Assembly: GCA_963576735.1 (NCBI GenBank)
Contig: OY755170.1
Location: 20,320,875 to 20,384,874, forward strand
Reading direction: 5' to 3'
Source: Bedellia somnulentella
Lineage: Eukaryota; Arthropoda; Insecta; Lepidoptera; Bedelliidae
DNA length: 64,000 nucleotides
The position numbers were made by a program, and so were the translations under genes. The notes beneath the pieces were generated by a model that saw nothing but the letters and a program-made list of their open reading frames with translations, ran no database searches and was not told the DNA's origin. Shown here piece by piece: positions 13,052-25,342 of the stretch (positions are counted from its first letter, which is position 1; the number at the start of each line of letters is the position of its first letter).

Positions 13052-13395
13052 TGACTGCCTCCGTGGTCTCGCGGTTAAGCGCTTGGTTTCAAGTACGGAT
13101 GTCTCGGGTTCGATCCCCGGGGTGTAGTAACCTTACAAATTTAATTTGTTAGATTTAACCCCAGTCTGGAAGGATATTGCAGGCTTGTATCACCTGATTA
13201 TCCGAAAATTAAGATGATTACGTGTTTCGGAGGGCACGTTAAGCCGTCGGTCCTGGCTATTATTACGGTAGTAGTCGTTAGTCTGCCAACCCGCAATTGG
13301 CCGGCGTGGTGGACTATGGCCAAATCGCCCTATATAGGGTAGGCTCGAGCCCCTTGTTGGGGACATAAATGTGCTGTGAGGAAACTGCACTTAAG
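13052..13395 (+). mobile_element. tRNA-headed SINE (family D)
   Basis: Head CCGTGGTCTCGCGGTTAAGC (A box) and CGGGTTCGATCCCCGG (B box). The body has GATTACGTGTTTCGGAGGGC, GTCTGCCAACCCGC and GGCGTGGTGGACTATGGCC, shared by a widespread lepidopteran SINE type. Short open frames on either strand are derived from it. A 3' scrap (GGACTATGGCCAAATTACCC) recurs at 18465-18500. Confidence 0.8.
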
Positions 13396-14636
13396 CAGTA
13401 AGTTACCGGTTATACGGACCTAGTTACCATGATATATTGAAAACATCATCTGCACGCCGAGGGTTTGTTTACTAATTCTACTAACGTTAATTACTTCTGA
13501 CCAAATATCGAATAATGGTTACTTATATTATACACAAATTACATTGATTTGATACGGTAGTATGGTGTAAAGATAAGGTAGTATATGTACTAAACAGTAT
13601 TACGTTTTAGTAACTAAAATATATTATATCATAATATTCGCTGCAGGTTACAATATTTCAAACTGAAATAACATTTATGGCTTAATATTTATTTAAACCA
13701 ATGTTTAATTAAATATTTTAATTCGTAGAAGTTGTTACAAAGAAATGCAAATTTTCAGTATCATATTTAGTTATTGTCAGTTTTCTGAAACTTATCACTT
13801 CTGTATATTTTGCTAATCACAGGCCTGGCTGCAACATGCTGACCACAAATTCCCATATCTATATAGTCACATTCGCTACTGGATAAAACCTTCACAGACT
13901 GATCAACAGTCTTTGCAATTAATAACTTGAGAGATTCGTTTGACAATAAAACTTGTCACTATATACTCATTTTCTTTTGTCGTCCATGATAGATAATATT
14001 TGTTATCACAGAGCATCTTATGGCCGATATAGTTTATTTTAAAATTACACGATAGGTTTGCTTGAAACTTACTCTTAAATATTGTCATGAATATCATTTA
14101 TAGGCCGGAATATTTGTGACAATACAAAGTCATTTAGGCGGCCATTAGCAATTAAGTTTTGCCGACATTTTAAACGCAGTTATTTTAACAGCCTTTAACT
14201 GTTGAAATGTTGGCGACATAAGACGATAGATTATCCGTCATTCAGACTATTATAAAGATGACAACGAAACCCCATTGTTCAATTGCCGCCTTACAAATAC
14301 ACATACACTGTCACGTTATTAAAGTACTTAAATCTTAAGTGGGTTTTTTAAGTTGATATTACTCCACCTACACGTAAGGGGGCAATCATTAAAGAAAATT
14401 GGCACAGAGGATACAAAAAAGAACAACTTAACGAGAAATTAAATACACAACAGAAACAGGGTAGACTAATAACAAATATAAACTGAGACTAAATAAAAAT
14501 ATATATACTAAACCCTGAAAATTCATATTTTCAAGACAGTATTATAGATACAAAACGATATTTTGCAAAAAGTATTTTAAATTATTTCTAGATAGAAGGT
14601 TACGTAAGAAGAGAGAAAATAGTAAATCACTGCTAC

Positions 14637-14693
14637 AAAATCTGTCAGTCTCACTTTTCCTGTGACATCCTCTCTCTCACACGCCTCTTGCTA
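14637..14693. repeat. Half copy of the palindromic element
   Basis: AAATCTGTCAGTCTCAC through CTCTCTCACACGCC and TTGCTAC matches the right arm of the 27.8 kb hairpin. Confidence 0.65.
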
Positions 14694-15825
14694 CAAGGAG
14701 CTGCCACAAAATATTGGAACTCATCACCACCGGACTACCAAGGTCATCACCTTTCATAGCTAAGTCACGATGCATGTACGGGTATATTAGCTTTGAAACA
14801 CGTGATGCGTTGAAACAATTTAAAACACAATAGGTCTGACAGAAACACATATCAAGAGATGAAAAGCCTTAATTTACTCTGCGCCATTGTTAGTGTCGTT
14901 ATGGCTAACTTATATTTTATATAGCTTTGTTCATTTGTGAACGTGACAATGCTTTTTTCCAAGATAGCAAAAGGTATTTGAAAATATAAGGAGTTGTTTC
15001 TTGTACATCGTGAGATTCGTAGTAGTGTGAAGTGTGAGGACGAGAAGCAACGCTACCTGAGACGTTATTTTCACATAAATGTATGTAATATGAAGTAATC
15101 TTTTTATTAAATGTAGAGCTAGAAAGGGCATATACATACTTCATAATTTATTTTCTGACTGAATTACTGATAAAAATAAATTAGACAATTGATTAACGCA
15201 ACCTGATGAGTACTGAGTGTGGTCTACGTATATTCCATGCTAAACCTTTTTTCAATTTGATAACTAATGTTTCCAACGGCTTAATATGATAAGAAATGAG
15301 ATGTTAAACAATATCGGAATAAATATTCAGGGAAATACAAAGCTCCAACAACTATTTTAGGATCAATGAAAAATTATGATTAATGATTTATTAGTTTATC
15401 TGTTTTCTGATATTACGTTTAAATTATTCATGAAGTCTATGTTTCAAAAGAAAATTTGTTCAATTTATTTTTGTGATTGTTGGATTTACGTATGACCGGA
15501 AAAGATCACGAGTTTTATGCAACTATGACATAAAGAAAGAATCAATAAATTAGTCATAAGTTCAAACCATTCAAAACGTAGCACACTATTCAGGATACAG
15601 CAGATATATTGCGACAACGGCTACCAATCCAGTGTATCTTTTCTAGCCTGGTGAAACAATGAATCACTTCGCCGTCATTTTTTTAATACATTTGTAATTA
15701 CCAGCCGCAACTAGTTAAATAATAGCATGTATTACAAAGACGGAAGCCACCTATCTGAAAACAGAGCCGTAAAGTGTTTGATGTATGAATGGAAGAGATA
15801 AAGATCTTATGATGCACTAGGTTTT

Positions 15826-16014
15826 ATGGCGTTGCTAGTAGTGCAGTTAATTATTATGTTGGTACTTGGTATCATGCTCTCATCTGTGTTATCTGATCTC
15901 GTCGACCTTCAGGATTCGGTTGCGCGCGCCCGCGACTATATGTCAAACAGACGTCAACGGTTTTTTATTCGAACAAAAACTGAGAACGGAATCTGGTACA
16001 TGTACAAGATATAA
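15826..16014 (+). CDS. Candidate 62-residue small secreted or membrane protein (unrecognised)
   Basis: The predicted product starts MALLVVQLIIMLVLGIMLSS, a signal-peptide- or anchor-like stretch. A charged region follows with RARDYMSNRRQR (dibasic sites) and the end TENGIWYMYKI. Its base composition is richer in GC than the flanks, with CGs in the GTTGCGCGCGCCCGCGACT part. An AG (GCACTAG) lies 5 bp before the ATG, so it could also be an exon. No family recognised. A longer overlapping frame (15866-16327) is AT-driven and less convincing. Moderate to low certainty. Confidence 0.35.
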   Translation: MALLVVQLIIMLVLGIMLSSVLSDLVDLQDSVARARDYMSNRRQRFFIRTKTENGIWYMYKI

Positions 16015-16866
16015 AAATAGACGCCACAGTTGCTTTATTTACCACAAGGAATTAATGGCTCTAAAATTCCTTGCTATTAGTTTTCTTGCGAATTTTCGCT
16101 TGTTTAGTATAATTATGTCGTTAGTTTTGAACTTGCTTAATGTTATCAATTATGTATTTCTATTCTTTTTTTTTTATTTGAAGTCAGTAATTACTTTTTG
16201 TCAAATTGCAAGGCATTTGCTTTGCAATATTCAATGTGAGTACTTTTACTTGTTTTCCCATATTGTATTTTTTACTAACAGATCATATAATTTAAATACA
16301 AGACGAGCAGAAAAATTACATGCATAAATTTATTAAGTTAAAAGCATTAATTATAATTACGATTAAGTTTGCTGAGGACGGGTTTAATAAACTAACAGAT
16401 TTGAATGATTCTGAAACGAGAAAAATGTAGCGTTTATTTGATCTAACGTGAATAGTGTATTTAAGCTATTTTAAATTTGTTTAAAGGCATAGGATTCTAA
16501 ATAGTGTTAGTGAAATACAGTATCCAGACACAGGAAATAAAGATTTAAAATTTAAAAGAATTATATAAAAAAAAAATAAGATGAAAATAATTGGTAAATT
16601 ACCAAATGCATTATTCTCATGAAGTCAAAACAAAATTTCCATTAATTTTTTTAGCTCATGTTCATATTCAAGAACATATATATGATACAAATATTACAGT
16701 ACAGAATTCGTTGTCATTTAAAAAGTATGTACAAGAGTCTGAACCTAAACTAACGTTTGACACTTGATTTCCTGTAGATATAGCAAAGAATCAAGTATAC
16801 ATTTTTTGGATATGTTAATTTAATTACGTACGCTAATTAATTAAGTAATGAAAATACTGATTCCAA

Positions 16867-17235
16867 CCGTGATAGCCCAGTGGGTAGAACACTCGGTTAT
16901 CGTGCAAACGACTAGTGTTCAAATCCTGGGTCGGGCCTACACCAATTTGTCTTTTCTAAAGACATATGTGTGGTTAATTTATCATGGTTGTTAACGGTGA
17001 GTGAAAACATCGTGAGGAAACCCACATGGCTGAGTTGTACTTAGTCATGTGACAGTGTATTCGTACAAAACGGCGATAGGCCTGCCCCCTATCACGTGAG
17101 TACACTGTCCATGCAAAACGTGGGTACTCTGAACACCAGGTGACAAAGTCACGTGATGTTCAGAAGTATTAGTACCTCTGCCAACCCCTTCGGGGATATT
17201 CGGCGTGAACGTTTATGTTATGTTATGTTATGTTA
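16867..17235 (+). mobile_element. SINE-A, full copy with TTATG tail
   Basis: The tRNA-like head has an A box (TAGCCCAGTGGGTAGA) and a B box (GTTCAAATCCTGGG). The body is followed by TATGTTATGTTATGTTATG. The 9-bp duplication TGATTCCAA flanks it (16858-16866, 17236-17244). Of the ten SINE-A copies or fragments here, this and the two minus-strand copies at 24.7 and 30.1 kb are near complete. Confidence 0.9.
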
Positions 17236-17547
17236 TGATTCCAATTTCCATCGAAGACTTTTAAAAGATTTGATTGGTCGATGCTACGAAAGATAAGGTT
17301 ATTGAAGCGTGATGAGACGAGTAGGAGTCAATCAAGATCGAACTCTTTTTTGTCCATTTTAAATGTATATGTACTTATTAAGAGCTTGACGCTTGAAATA
17401 AGCGTGTGTTGCTTGCGAATGAATTGCGGATGTATTTTTTGCTATTGTATTAAAGTATGTCCTTGTATAAATTTAGAACTATGATAATTATTAGTTGAAT
17501 TAAGATATTAATTGTCAAGTCTAAGTACTATCATCAATATCATTGAC

Positions 17548-17815
17548 TTTCGGGTTCGATCCCCGCTGAGAAAAACTTCAATAGGTATTTTAGTGATAAA
17601 TAGTTTACGGGGTTTGCCTCTAGCATTATTTCACTTCCATAATCATATCTGTGGTTTACTTCTTAAGCTTTTGAAAGATGAGGGAAAACATCGTAAGAAA
17701 ACCCAACTTGCTCAGTTCTTCTTCTTCTTCATAGACCTGCCTCCCATTGTCTAAGCAAAACGTGGGTACTCTGAACACCAGGGAATCAAACTGTCACGTG
17801 ATGTTTAAAACTATT
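17548..17815 (+). mobile_element. SINE-A-related copy, head and 3' part
   Basis: A B box (GGGTTCGATCCCCG) at 17550 is followed by GATGAGGGAAAACATCGTAA and, later, GCAAAACGTGGGTACTCTGA and TCACGTGATGTTT. The middle is diverged or replaced. Confidence 0.6.
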
Positions 17816-17834
17816 AACTAGTATTTTAGTTTGT

Positions 17835-17935
17835 ATATTTTATTTTATTTTCTTTGGAAGATTAACAGACCAATACAAACAATATAATACTAATTATGAA
17901 TACACAATGCCATTTACAAATCTACTTATAGTGTC
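17835..17935 (-). mobile_element. 3'-end fragment of the Jockey/CR1-group LINE
   Basis: Reverse complement of the 3' UTR end and AAAATAAAATA tail of the 52-54 kb LINE: TTTATTTTATTTTC, then GGAAGATTAACAG, and CACAATGCCATTTACAAATC at its far end. Confidence 0.7.
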
Positions 17936-17965
17936 ACAGTGTGTTGTGTTGTGTAAAGTGTCAAA

Positions 17966-18209
17966 GCTGTGTAGTGTCGGCTTAGAATAGCACTGCCCCA
18001 TTTCTTTCGGTGGGTGTACGTAAAAGGCGACTAGCGGTATTGGGGCTTGTAAGGGATTTTTGGGCGATGCGGTTGTAGACCCACCACCAACAACCTTTAT
18101 TTTACCTTTTCCCCACTTAACTTCCAAAAGTGGCTGAGGAATTTCTAATTCCTTAGCTCTGGCTACCCCTGCTAGGGATTTATAGCCGTGAGTATATGTA
18201 TGTATGTAT
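17966..18209 (+). mobile_element. SINE-B copy, full length with tail
   Basis: GCTGTGTAGTGTCGGCTTAG to GGATTTATAGCCGTGAGTAT plus ATGTATGTATGTATA. It is one of the best-preserved + strand copies. Confidence 0.88.
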
Positions 18210-20640
18210 AGTGTCGCAGAATGCAATATTTGTATCTATTTGTAAGAAAACACTACGCATTGGGTTCACGGGGCTTATTCCCGAAGGCATGGTTGTGGAA
18301 CTAATTCGTCTGGACACCACTCGCCATTACATTACCTGATGATTCGAGTGCACACTTTAATGCAAGCCTTACTTGTTTTACCGCTTTTCATTTACACACG
18401 ACACTAAATAATTGGAATATGACATTATAAAAGTAATATTACTATGAATACTAAGTTACACTGATGGACTATGGCCAAATTACCCTATTTGGGGTAACTA
18501 CAGACCCTATGGAGAAGATATATAATAAGCCATGATGAATACCGTAAAAAAACAAATTTAATTCGATATTCAATGGAAAAATACCAGTTTTATCATCTTC
18601 TCCATTAAAACAATTATAGTTTCTTTATTTCTCAGAATTGCTTACGTTTTTTGTAAAGCATCGAGACTAGTTTTGTGAAACAACTTTTAAGGCTTGGTGC
18701 TCAGTAGTGCTTTTTTAATTATTAAAATAAGATCAAACGTTTGTAGGAAATGAAGACCGGTTTCCCATTAATCTCTTTAGTAATAATTTTGCGCTGGCGA
18801 ATTGAATTGCGTTTGATTGTTTTAAATGTGTACTAACTGGTCCGGTCTGGTTTTAGTCGGCTCCCCCAGCTGTGGCCAGCCAATCCCCGGGTCCCGGTAT
18901 CCCTGCGGGGCCCCTCACGTATCTGGCGTCGTGAACATATTCAACCAGCAACACGTAGTACGTACATTTTACGTTTGCTCTGCGAATGTTCTGGAATTAT
19001 GTCGATTTTAGGTTTATTTTCATTTTTCCAATTACATTCTTAATGTTCGCATTTTAAATGTGATATTTTTTTTTTTATAAATTAATAGAATTCTCTTTGA
19101 CGTGAGTTGAAACTCTACTATGGTTTTAGCAGGTACGGTTTCTTTTTCTATGTTATTTCTGTGTCTTTTCAAGTCCCAAGTTTCTAGTATATATATTTTT
19201 TTATAAATCTTGCTCATTTTCTGTAAGTTATTTTATATATGGTTATTAAAACTGACGATTCAATGTAAAACTTACAAGTGTCACTAATAAATAAAAAATC
19301 AAACACTGATTCATTACTTTGTATCGAAGAAAACATTTTCCGCATTTTCTTTTCCACTAGAGCTAAATAAAAAAAAGTAAACTGAATAGTTTGCGTGTGC
19401 GCAGATCGCTATCAACGATTGCTGTTAGATTACCACAATTAAAAAAAAGACAATAGGTACCGCTTCGGACTAGGATCGGCTAATTGGCCATCTTGGCTAT
19501 GATGTCTCAGGAAGTGGATTGAATTAAGACAACTATCAACAGCTGATAAACAGGACGTTGGTATTAAAAATATTATTCTCGCAGAAACACTTTTGTTAAC
19601 TTTACACTAAAACCATTTAAAAACTAAAAAGGAAAACTCATTCGTTGCCTCTGTCTTGCAGTAGTTGCAATAATAAAACTTCAAACCTTAACGTCCGTGT
19701 ATCATAAAACTTAACTAATCAATGATGCAACCCCTCCTAAACGACACTAATTCCAATCGTGATTGGTTTATACCCGATAGCATATAAGTGTTAAATACCA
19801 ATCAAGAGATATATCTTGCCTTTTCTTACTACTACCAACCATATCATGGGTACGAGAAAGGTCTTCTTGCGCTCTGTGACAATTTCTGTACGCATTACTT
19901 GCTGGCAACGTTAAACACTTTTAGGGTTTAACTACTAGCTATGTCAAATACAAATAAAAAGTAGTATGGCTTAAAAATATAAAACATCCACGCAACACAG
20001 TTACAAAAAGAATTTGAAAAATAAATTTTATGTATGCTTCAGGTGTATAGACGAACGAGGTATAGATGATGAACAATACGCAAAGAAACATATGTATATT
20101 TCAATACCTGATATTGTGTCAGTGCTCTTTATTTTATTTATAAATCCTCGTGTCTATCCTATGAACCGAAAGATAGTGAATCTTCTATTACAGTGGTTTA
20201 GACGTAATGAACACGTGAACACTAAAACAATTACTTCCTTTGTGTAAAGCTAAAAGCCGTGAGAGAATCCTGAGGTATAAAGTTAATCTGCGGTTATAAG
20301 TCGATCCGTAGCGTTTAGTTTAGTCTCGCTATTCTGCCATACGATCTCCGGTTTTAGTGTTGGTGTCACATTGCACTATAAAAACGTTTATGATTCGCAG
20401 AACATATTTCTGCTCATTCAATGTTCCGAAATTGTGTAACAATGGGCAGTTAAAGTTGTTGGCAGATATCGAATAGATGAACAATTGAAGTGATAAAAAG
20501 ATGGCGCAGAATAGGTTAGTTCAGTTCTTGTTAGTATCATAGTTTTAAAAGGTGGTGATTGATTTAAGCACAAGTTTTTGATCATAGTTTATGAATAATA
20601 AAACTAAATTTACCAAAACGAAAATCAAGTATTAGCTTAA
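18210..20640. other. No confident gene; GC-rich patch and possible core promoter
   Basis: 18838-18935 (GGTCCCGGTATCCCTGCGGG and neighbours) is strikingly GC-rich, perhaps a repeat fragment. CACTATAAAAACG at 20374-20386 is TATA-like, with no downstream gene identified. Confidence 0.45.
18465..18500 (+). repeat. Scrap of SINE family D
   Basis: GATGGACTATGGCCAAATTA and CCCTATTTGGGGTAAC match the 3' part of the 13.1-13.4 kb SINE. Confidence 0.5.
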
Positions 20641-20772
20641 TATGGCAGGCCGCGGTAGAAATGGCGGGAAAATCTCAACAAGTTTTTGCCGGGTGGCACA
20701 GAGCCGGGATGTGTGGACTCAACAGGCGGAGGTCTTTGCCCAGCAGTGGGACACTGTAGTATAGGCTACATA
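20641..20772 (+). mobile_element. RTE/LINE 3' fragment with the WTQQAEVFAQQWD ending
   Basis: One frame reads SRDVWTQQAEVFAQQWDTVV followed by stop, then TAGGCT. This is a C-terminal ending common to another lepidopteran LINE family (family recall, not searched). Only about 130 bp remains. Confidence 0.6.
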
Positions 20773-23250
20773 GAAAAAAACTTGATAAAACTTGCTAAAG
20801 ATAAAATTTTCGTTGTCAATAAGTATATGTTTTATTTTAATGGCCAATGAAAAAAGTAGTTATTGCGGTATAACCAAAATAAGTATGCATCTATTTCTTT
20901 GGCTCAAACATGTAATTTGCTATTCCTTACTTCTCCCATCTCTTATAGCTACTAAGCAACTATCTTAGGGATGTGTAACTCGCACTTAACCATTCTTAAC
21001 AATATATTTCTTTTACCATATCATAACATAGATGTGGTTTTTTTTCAATTCATTCTTCCCATGATTGTTGCCTTTGTGTAGTTATAAAGATTTTAACGAC
21101 TTGGAGTATGTATTTATGATGAATGAAACCATAATTGCACCAGCTAAACAAACACGCCAGCTAGTCATCACACTTGGCCTCAACTTTATTACGAATGTTA
21201 TTAATTTTAGCACAGTAGTTTGACGTGTTCATTAAGATCACTGTTATCACTAGTTCATATGTTTGTATAAACGAAATCCTGTGACTTGTACAAATAAAAA
21301 CAATTCAAAAGTATTTTCCAAACTTTGCCTCACACTCACTAGCAATAGTTGAACAACGAACCCCTTGTACTCTAGGGTGACTCATTCAAGCAGTTGTACT
21401 AATGTTGCAGAAGTTACTTGCACTAGCAGCTGAACAACGTAATTGAACTAATGCCCCTTCGTTCGTTGTGTCGTGATATTATTTACGAAGAACCCATAAT
21501 AAGACTGAGCTGGGTTGATGACAGTTTAACATTAGTCAAAGTTTCCCAGTAATGTTCCTGTTAGCCAGAAATTTTAGTCACGTTTAGAGGACAACGTGAA
21601 TTCAATAGAAGGGCTACTGAAATTGTACCTCCATTTTTATTCCTAGGATACTACAAAATAGATAAAATAATTCGTTGGCAAATCAACATATAGCGTGATA
21701 AGCTATTTTATACTGACTTACCTTATCTATCACAATACTTTTACTTGCTTCCATACTCTTTATATCACGTCGTGCCATAGCTACTCAATCCTGGAGGGGT
21801 AGGTTGTATCACAAAATAAGGATATATTGAATTGCAATGATGCAATCATATATCATTATGTGATAAGATATGTAGACCTAATAAATATAGCATTTAATAA
21901 AGCTGAAACACTTGATACTCTGTTAAAAGGTTAAACTTTCTCAATTGTTTACAATTGGATTGTAATTTGTAATAGTTAGCTTTCGCATATTGGAATCTTC
22001 CGGCATGGCAGGGAAGCACTACAAAAATTGACTACTAAAGGTTTCCAAATAGGAAATATGAATTTTAAACCGGATATCTTATGTAATTTTGCACAGTTCT
22101 ATAATAGTCGATACTATGGGTGAAATAAATATGCACCAAAAATGATCTTTAAATTTTAAGGTGTTACATTGATTCTAAACTGGCAATGTAGACAGTGACA
22201 GGGTGACATATTCAATATGATTTGCACACAAAGACTGGGGCAACGTTTATTGCGTATACAATATAAGCACATAATCATCACATCACATTTCATATTCATT
22301 TTTGATTACCCAATGCAACTTTCAATACAAACGTATTTAAAATGAATTTGATAAAAGATTTAATAGATACAAAAGTATAGTCTCAAAAAGAGTAAAATTC
22401 ATTTAATTCACAACACATAGCCGTCAATCGAATCATCGATCCAATATTAAATTAAAATTAATTATGAAAAAATTATTTGTTTAATTTTAGCGGTAGCACT
22501 CAATCGATTCATATGTGGTAAATAGTGATGTGATTCTGAGAGCGTACAGTAGATATACTTAATGAGACTACAAAGCATGTTTATATTGAATAAATATCTT
22601 TACGCCTGCCAAACCTAGCGGCTACATGGCTAGAAGTAGTTAAATGCAGCATGTTGTTTCCGTTTTTGGTAGGTGTTCCAGAAGAAGTGAATAAATTCCA
22701 AACTTCAGAGCTTCGAATCACAATTGTAGAGCTTCGCGTACGGAAATGTTTACAATAAAATTCTAATAAACTAAATACGTCCCTGGTTCTTTCAGTGCCC
22801 GAAGTTCAGAACCAACTGTGAACCTTAGGAACTTGGTAGTATGAATCCAATCAACTTAGTCGGATAGATTTAGTTCAGTCTGGAATTTTCGGTGAGATCT
22901 GGTTTATTCCGGTCAGGCTCTTGATATTATTGGTGTGTCATTGGCCACTACAGCCACAGGCTTTTGCGTATCACGAGACCACGGAACAAACATGTTTGCT
23001 GAACATTTCATTACCAATGCAGGCTCCCAGAGTAATTAAAACTGTCCTGCGTTGTTACTAATTTAAGATTTCACTCGTGCATACAATACAAACAGTGTGA
23101 TAAAATGGTAACTCTCATTTATAATATAAGTTAAACTGGTTTTTTCACAAACATATTATTATAAATGTATAAATAAATATATGCTGGTATAAACATAATA
23201 CTGGAAATATTTAGTAACGGTTGGTTTTGTTTGTAGATGATTACCACAGA
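20773..23250. other. No gene or recognisable repeat
   Basis: AT-rich DNA with no long frame, tRNA-like head or terminal repeats noticed. Confidence 0.55.
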
Positions 23251-23258
23251 GGACACAT

Positions 23259-23668
23259 CACTGACCTCCATTATACTATATAAGTACGCTGGACTAATTA
23301 TAGGCCGGGTGACAGTGAGGCGATTTGATTTTCGCCATTTTGGCGCTTACGGCAGCAGTGAAGGAACAAGGAACTAATAAAAGAGATGGGACAGTAAGAT
23401 AAAATATATCGATAAAATGTTTCTGCTTAAAGGAAAGGCTAAGTTTTATCGAAACGAAACTTGACAGCACTATTGATTTATAATTGTTTCTAAAAACCAT
23501 AGATATATTATGCTTTATGGTAAAAAAACACTGGCCATTTTGCAGTTTACGTCGTATTTAGTTCCTCGTTCCTTCATTGGGGGCGCTTCAAATTGGCACA
23601 GTAAATAGCTGTCATTTTGATACATATCGTTAGTCCAGCGTACTTATATAGTATAATGGAGGTCAGTG
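23259..23668. mobile_element. Non-autonomous DNA transposon, 39-bp perfect TIRs, 8-bp target duplication
   Basis: The first 39 bp (23259-23297) and last 39 bp (23630-23668) are exact inverted repeats starting CACTGACCTCC. The element is flanked by GGACACAT on both sides (23251-23258, 23669-23676). It is 410 bp with no transposase. The 8-bp duplication suits hAT- or P-type transposases; the superfamily is not settled by the TIR. Confidence 0.9.
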
Positions 23669-23874
23669 GGACACATTCATTTCGATTAAAAACAGAGAAG
23701 GTGTTCAAAGAGAGTGTGACCTTAGAAAGTGGCAATTGATATTATCTACCTTCCCCGTGTGAACTGATTGCGTTAGTAGATGAATGTATTTATTTATATA
23801 TTACGAGTAAAATTAAGTGAAAGCTATTCGCCTGAGCAGTGAACTTATAACAAAGAAAAGATATGATTTAACAA

Positions 23875-23945
23875 CTAGCTGACCCGACAGACTTCGTACT
23901 GTCAAATTTGCTTATGACGGAACTTGAGGCGTTTTTTCCGGTATT
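23875..23945. repeat. Scrap related to the ACTAGCTGACC-type repeat
   Basis: ACTAGCTGACCCGACAGACT and TCGTACTGTC resemble the widespread insect repeat start seen at 31.0 kb. Confidence 0.45.
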
Positions 23946-24689
23946 CTTAGTTTAATCAGGTGTGAATATTTTATTAGTCATATTTTTCCGAGATAAATAG
24001 TATCCTATGTTATAATTTCGGTAATTTTCTAGCATTCTGCCAAATATCATTTATATACATTATGTGTCATTAGTTGTCTGTTTGGTGCAATCGATGTTTG
24101 AAGTTTTACTTCCGTGTTTTAGCAGTCGTAAAAACATTCATTACTAATATCCGATTCAGAAAGTTGCAATTAACACTCAAAATTAATAAACAGATGCATG
24201 CATTAAAATCATGTATTCTGACATTAATTTCAATATTTATCTTGCTTACCCACAACTAGAAACTAACTTTTTAACTGTGGACATCAAAGCTGGTAGCGAG
24301 TTCTGAAAATGTCCTTAAATTAACAGGTTGCACAGAAAGTTTAGACGAAGCTTTTTTAAATAAACTCGTGATATATCTATATTCGCTGTGTCATTTGAAC
24401 TGAATAACTTGATGACAAACAAACTCGTTTCCTAACAATAAACAAATTTTTTGTTCGATTCAATATTCATCGAATACAATACTGCTCTGGGCGTAATTTA
24501 TGTATGTATGCATAAAGTTTGTATCCTGTTAACTTTTGTGTAAAAAATATTCATGTTAGCATTAGTGTCATTTTTGCATATGGGTTTCAGCAGTCACATT
24601 TTAACAAATAGTATCTTGTTTCCATATATTTTCGTTGTGGTGTATATTTTACGAAGTAGGTGGTGTAGACCCCTTACTTTAGAAAAATA

Positions 24690-25062
24690 ACATAACATAA
24701 CATAACATAAACGTTCACGCCGTTTATCCCCGAAGGGGTTGGCAGAGGTACCAATACTCCTAAACTCACATGGCAAGCGCCATCTAGTTTCCAGAGAAGG
24801 TACCCACGTTTTGCTTAGACAGTGTACTCACGTGATAGGGGGCAGGCCTATCGCCGTTTTGTACGAATACACTGTCACATGACTAAGTACAACTCAGCCA
24901 TGTGGGTTTCCTCACGATGTTTTCCCTCACCGTTAACAACCATGATAAATTAACCACACATATGACTTTAGAAAAGACAAATTGGTGTAGGCCCGTCCCA
25001 GGATTGGAACTCACGCCCTTCTGTTTTCGGGCGGGTGTTCTACCCACTGGACTATCATGTCG
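24690..25062 (-). mobile_element. SINE-A, full copy, clear 13-bp target duplication
   Basis: Flanked by CTTTAGAAAAATA (24677-24689 and 25063-25075). The tail AACATAACATAACATAA is at the left and the tRNA-like head at the right. By eye it is nearly identical to the copy at 30.1-30.5 kb, so both are recent. Confidence 0.92.
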
Positions 25063-25167
25063 CTTTAGAAAAATATGTTTTATTATATAATTATACGTCA
25101 TAAAAGATGAACAAAATGGAAATTGGAATATTCTCTGCAAACATCATATTTACAGAGTATCTGCATA

Positions 25168-25342
25168 TACTCACAGTTGTATATCCCTAAAAGTTGAGAA
25201 GTTCCTCGGGTAATTCATAAGGAAATTTTAAGAAGTTGAGAAGGGAAAAGATAAATAAATGTTTTTGGTGACGGGTCTCTAACCGTATCGCCCGAAAATC
25301 ACTATAAAAGCCCCAGTTCCCTGAGTCGCCTCCTACGATAAT
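25168..25342 (-). mobile_element. SINE-B decayed copy
   Basis: ACTCACAGTTGTATATCCCT, TTTTTGGTGACGGGTCTCTA, GAGTCGCCTCCTACGATA; 5' end missing. Confidence 0.65.

Noticed and set aside
15866..16327. 153-codon frame overlapping the small ORF
   Set aside because: Phe/Leu/Ile-rich translation of AT-rich DNA beyond 16020 with no recognisable domain; the 62-codon frame is more plausible.
17894..18226. 110-codon minus-strand frame
   Set aside because: Entirely within a SINE-B copy.
20374..20430. TATA-box promoter
   Set aside because: A TATAAAAA match is cheap in AT-rich DNA and no gene follows.
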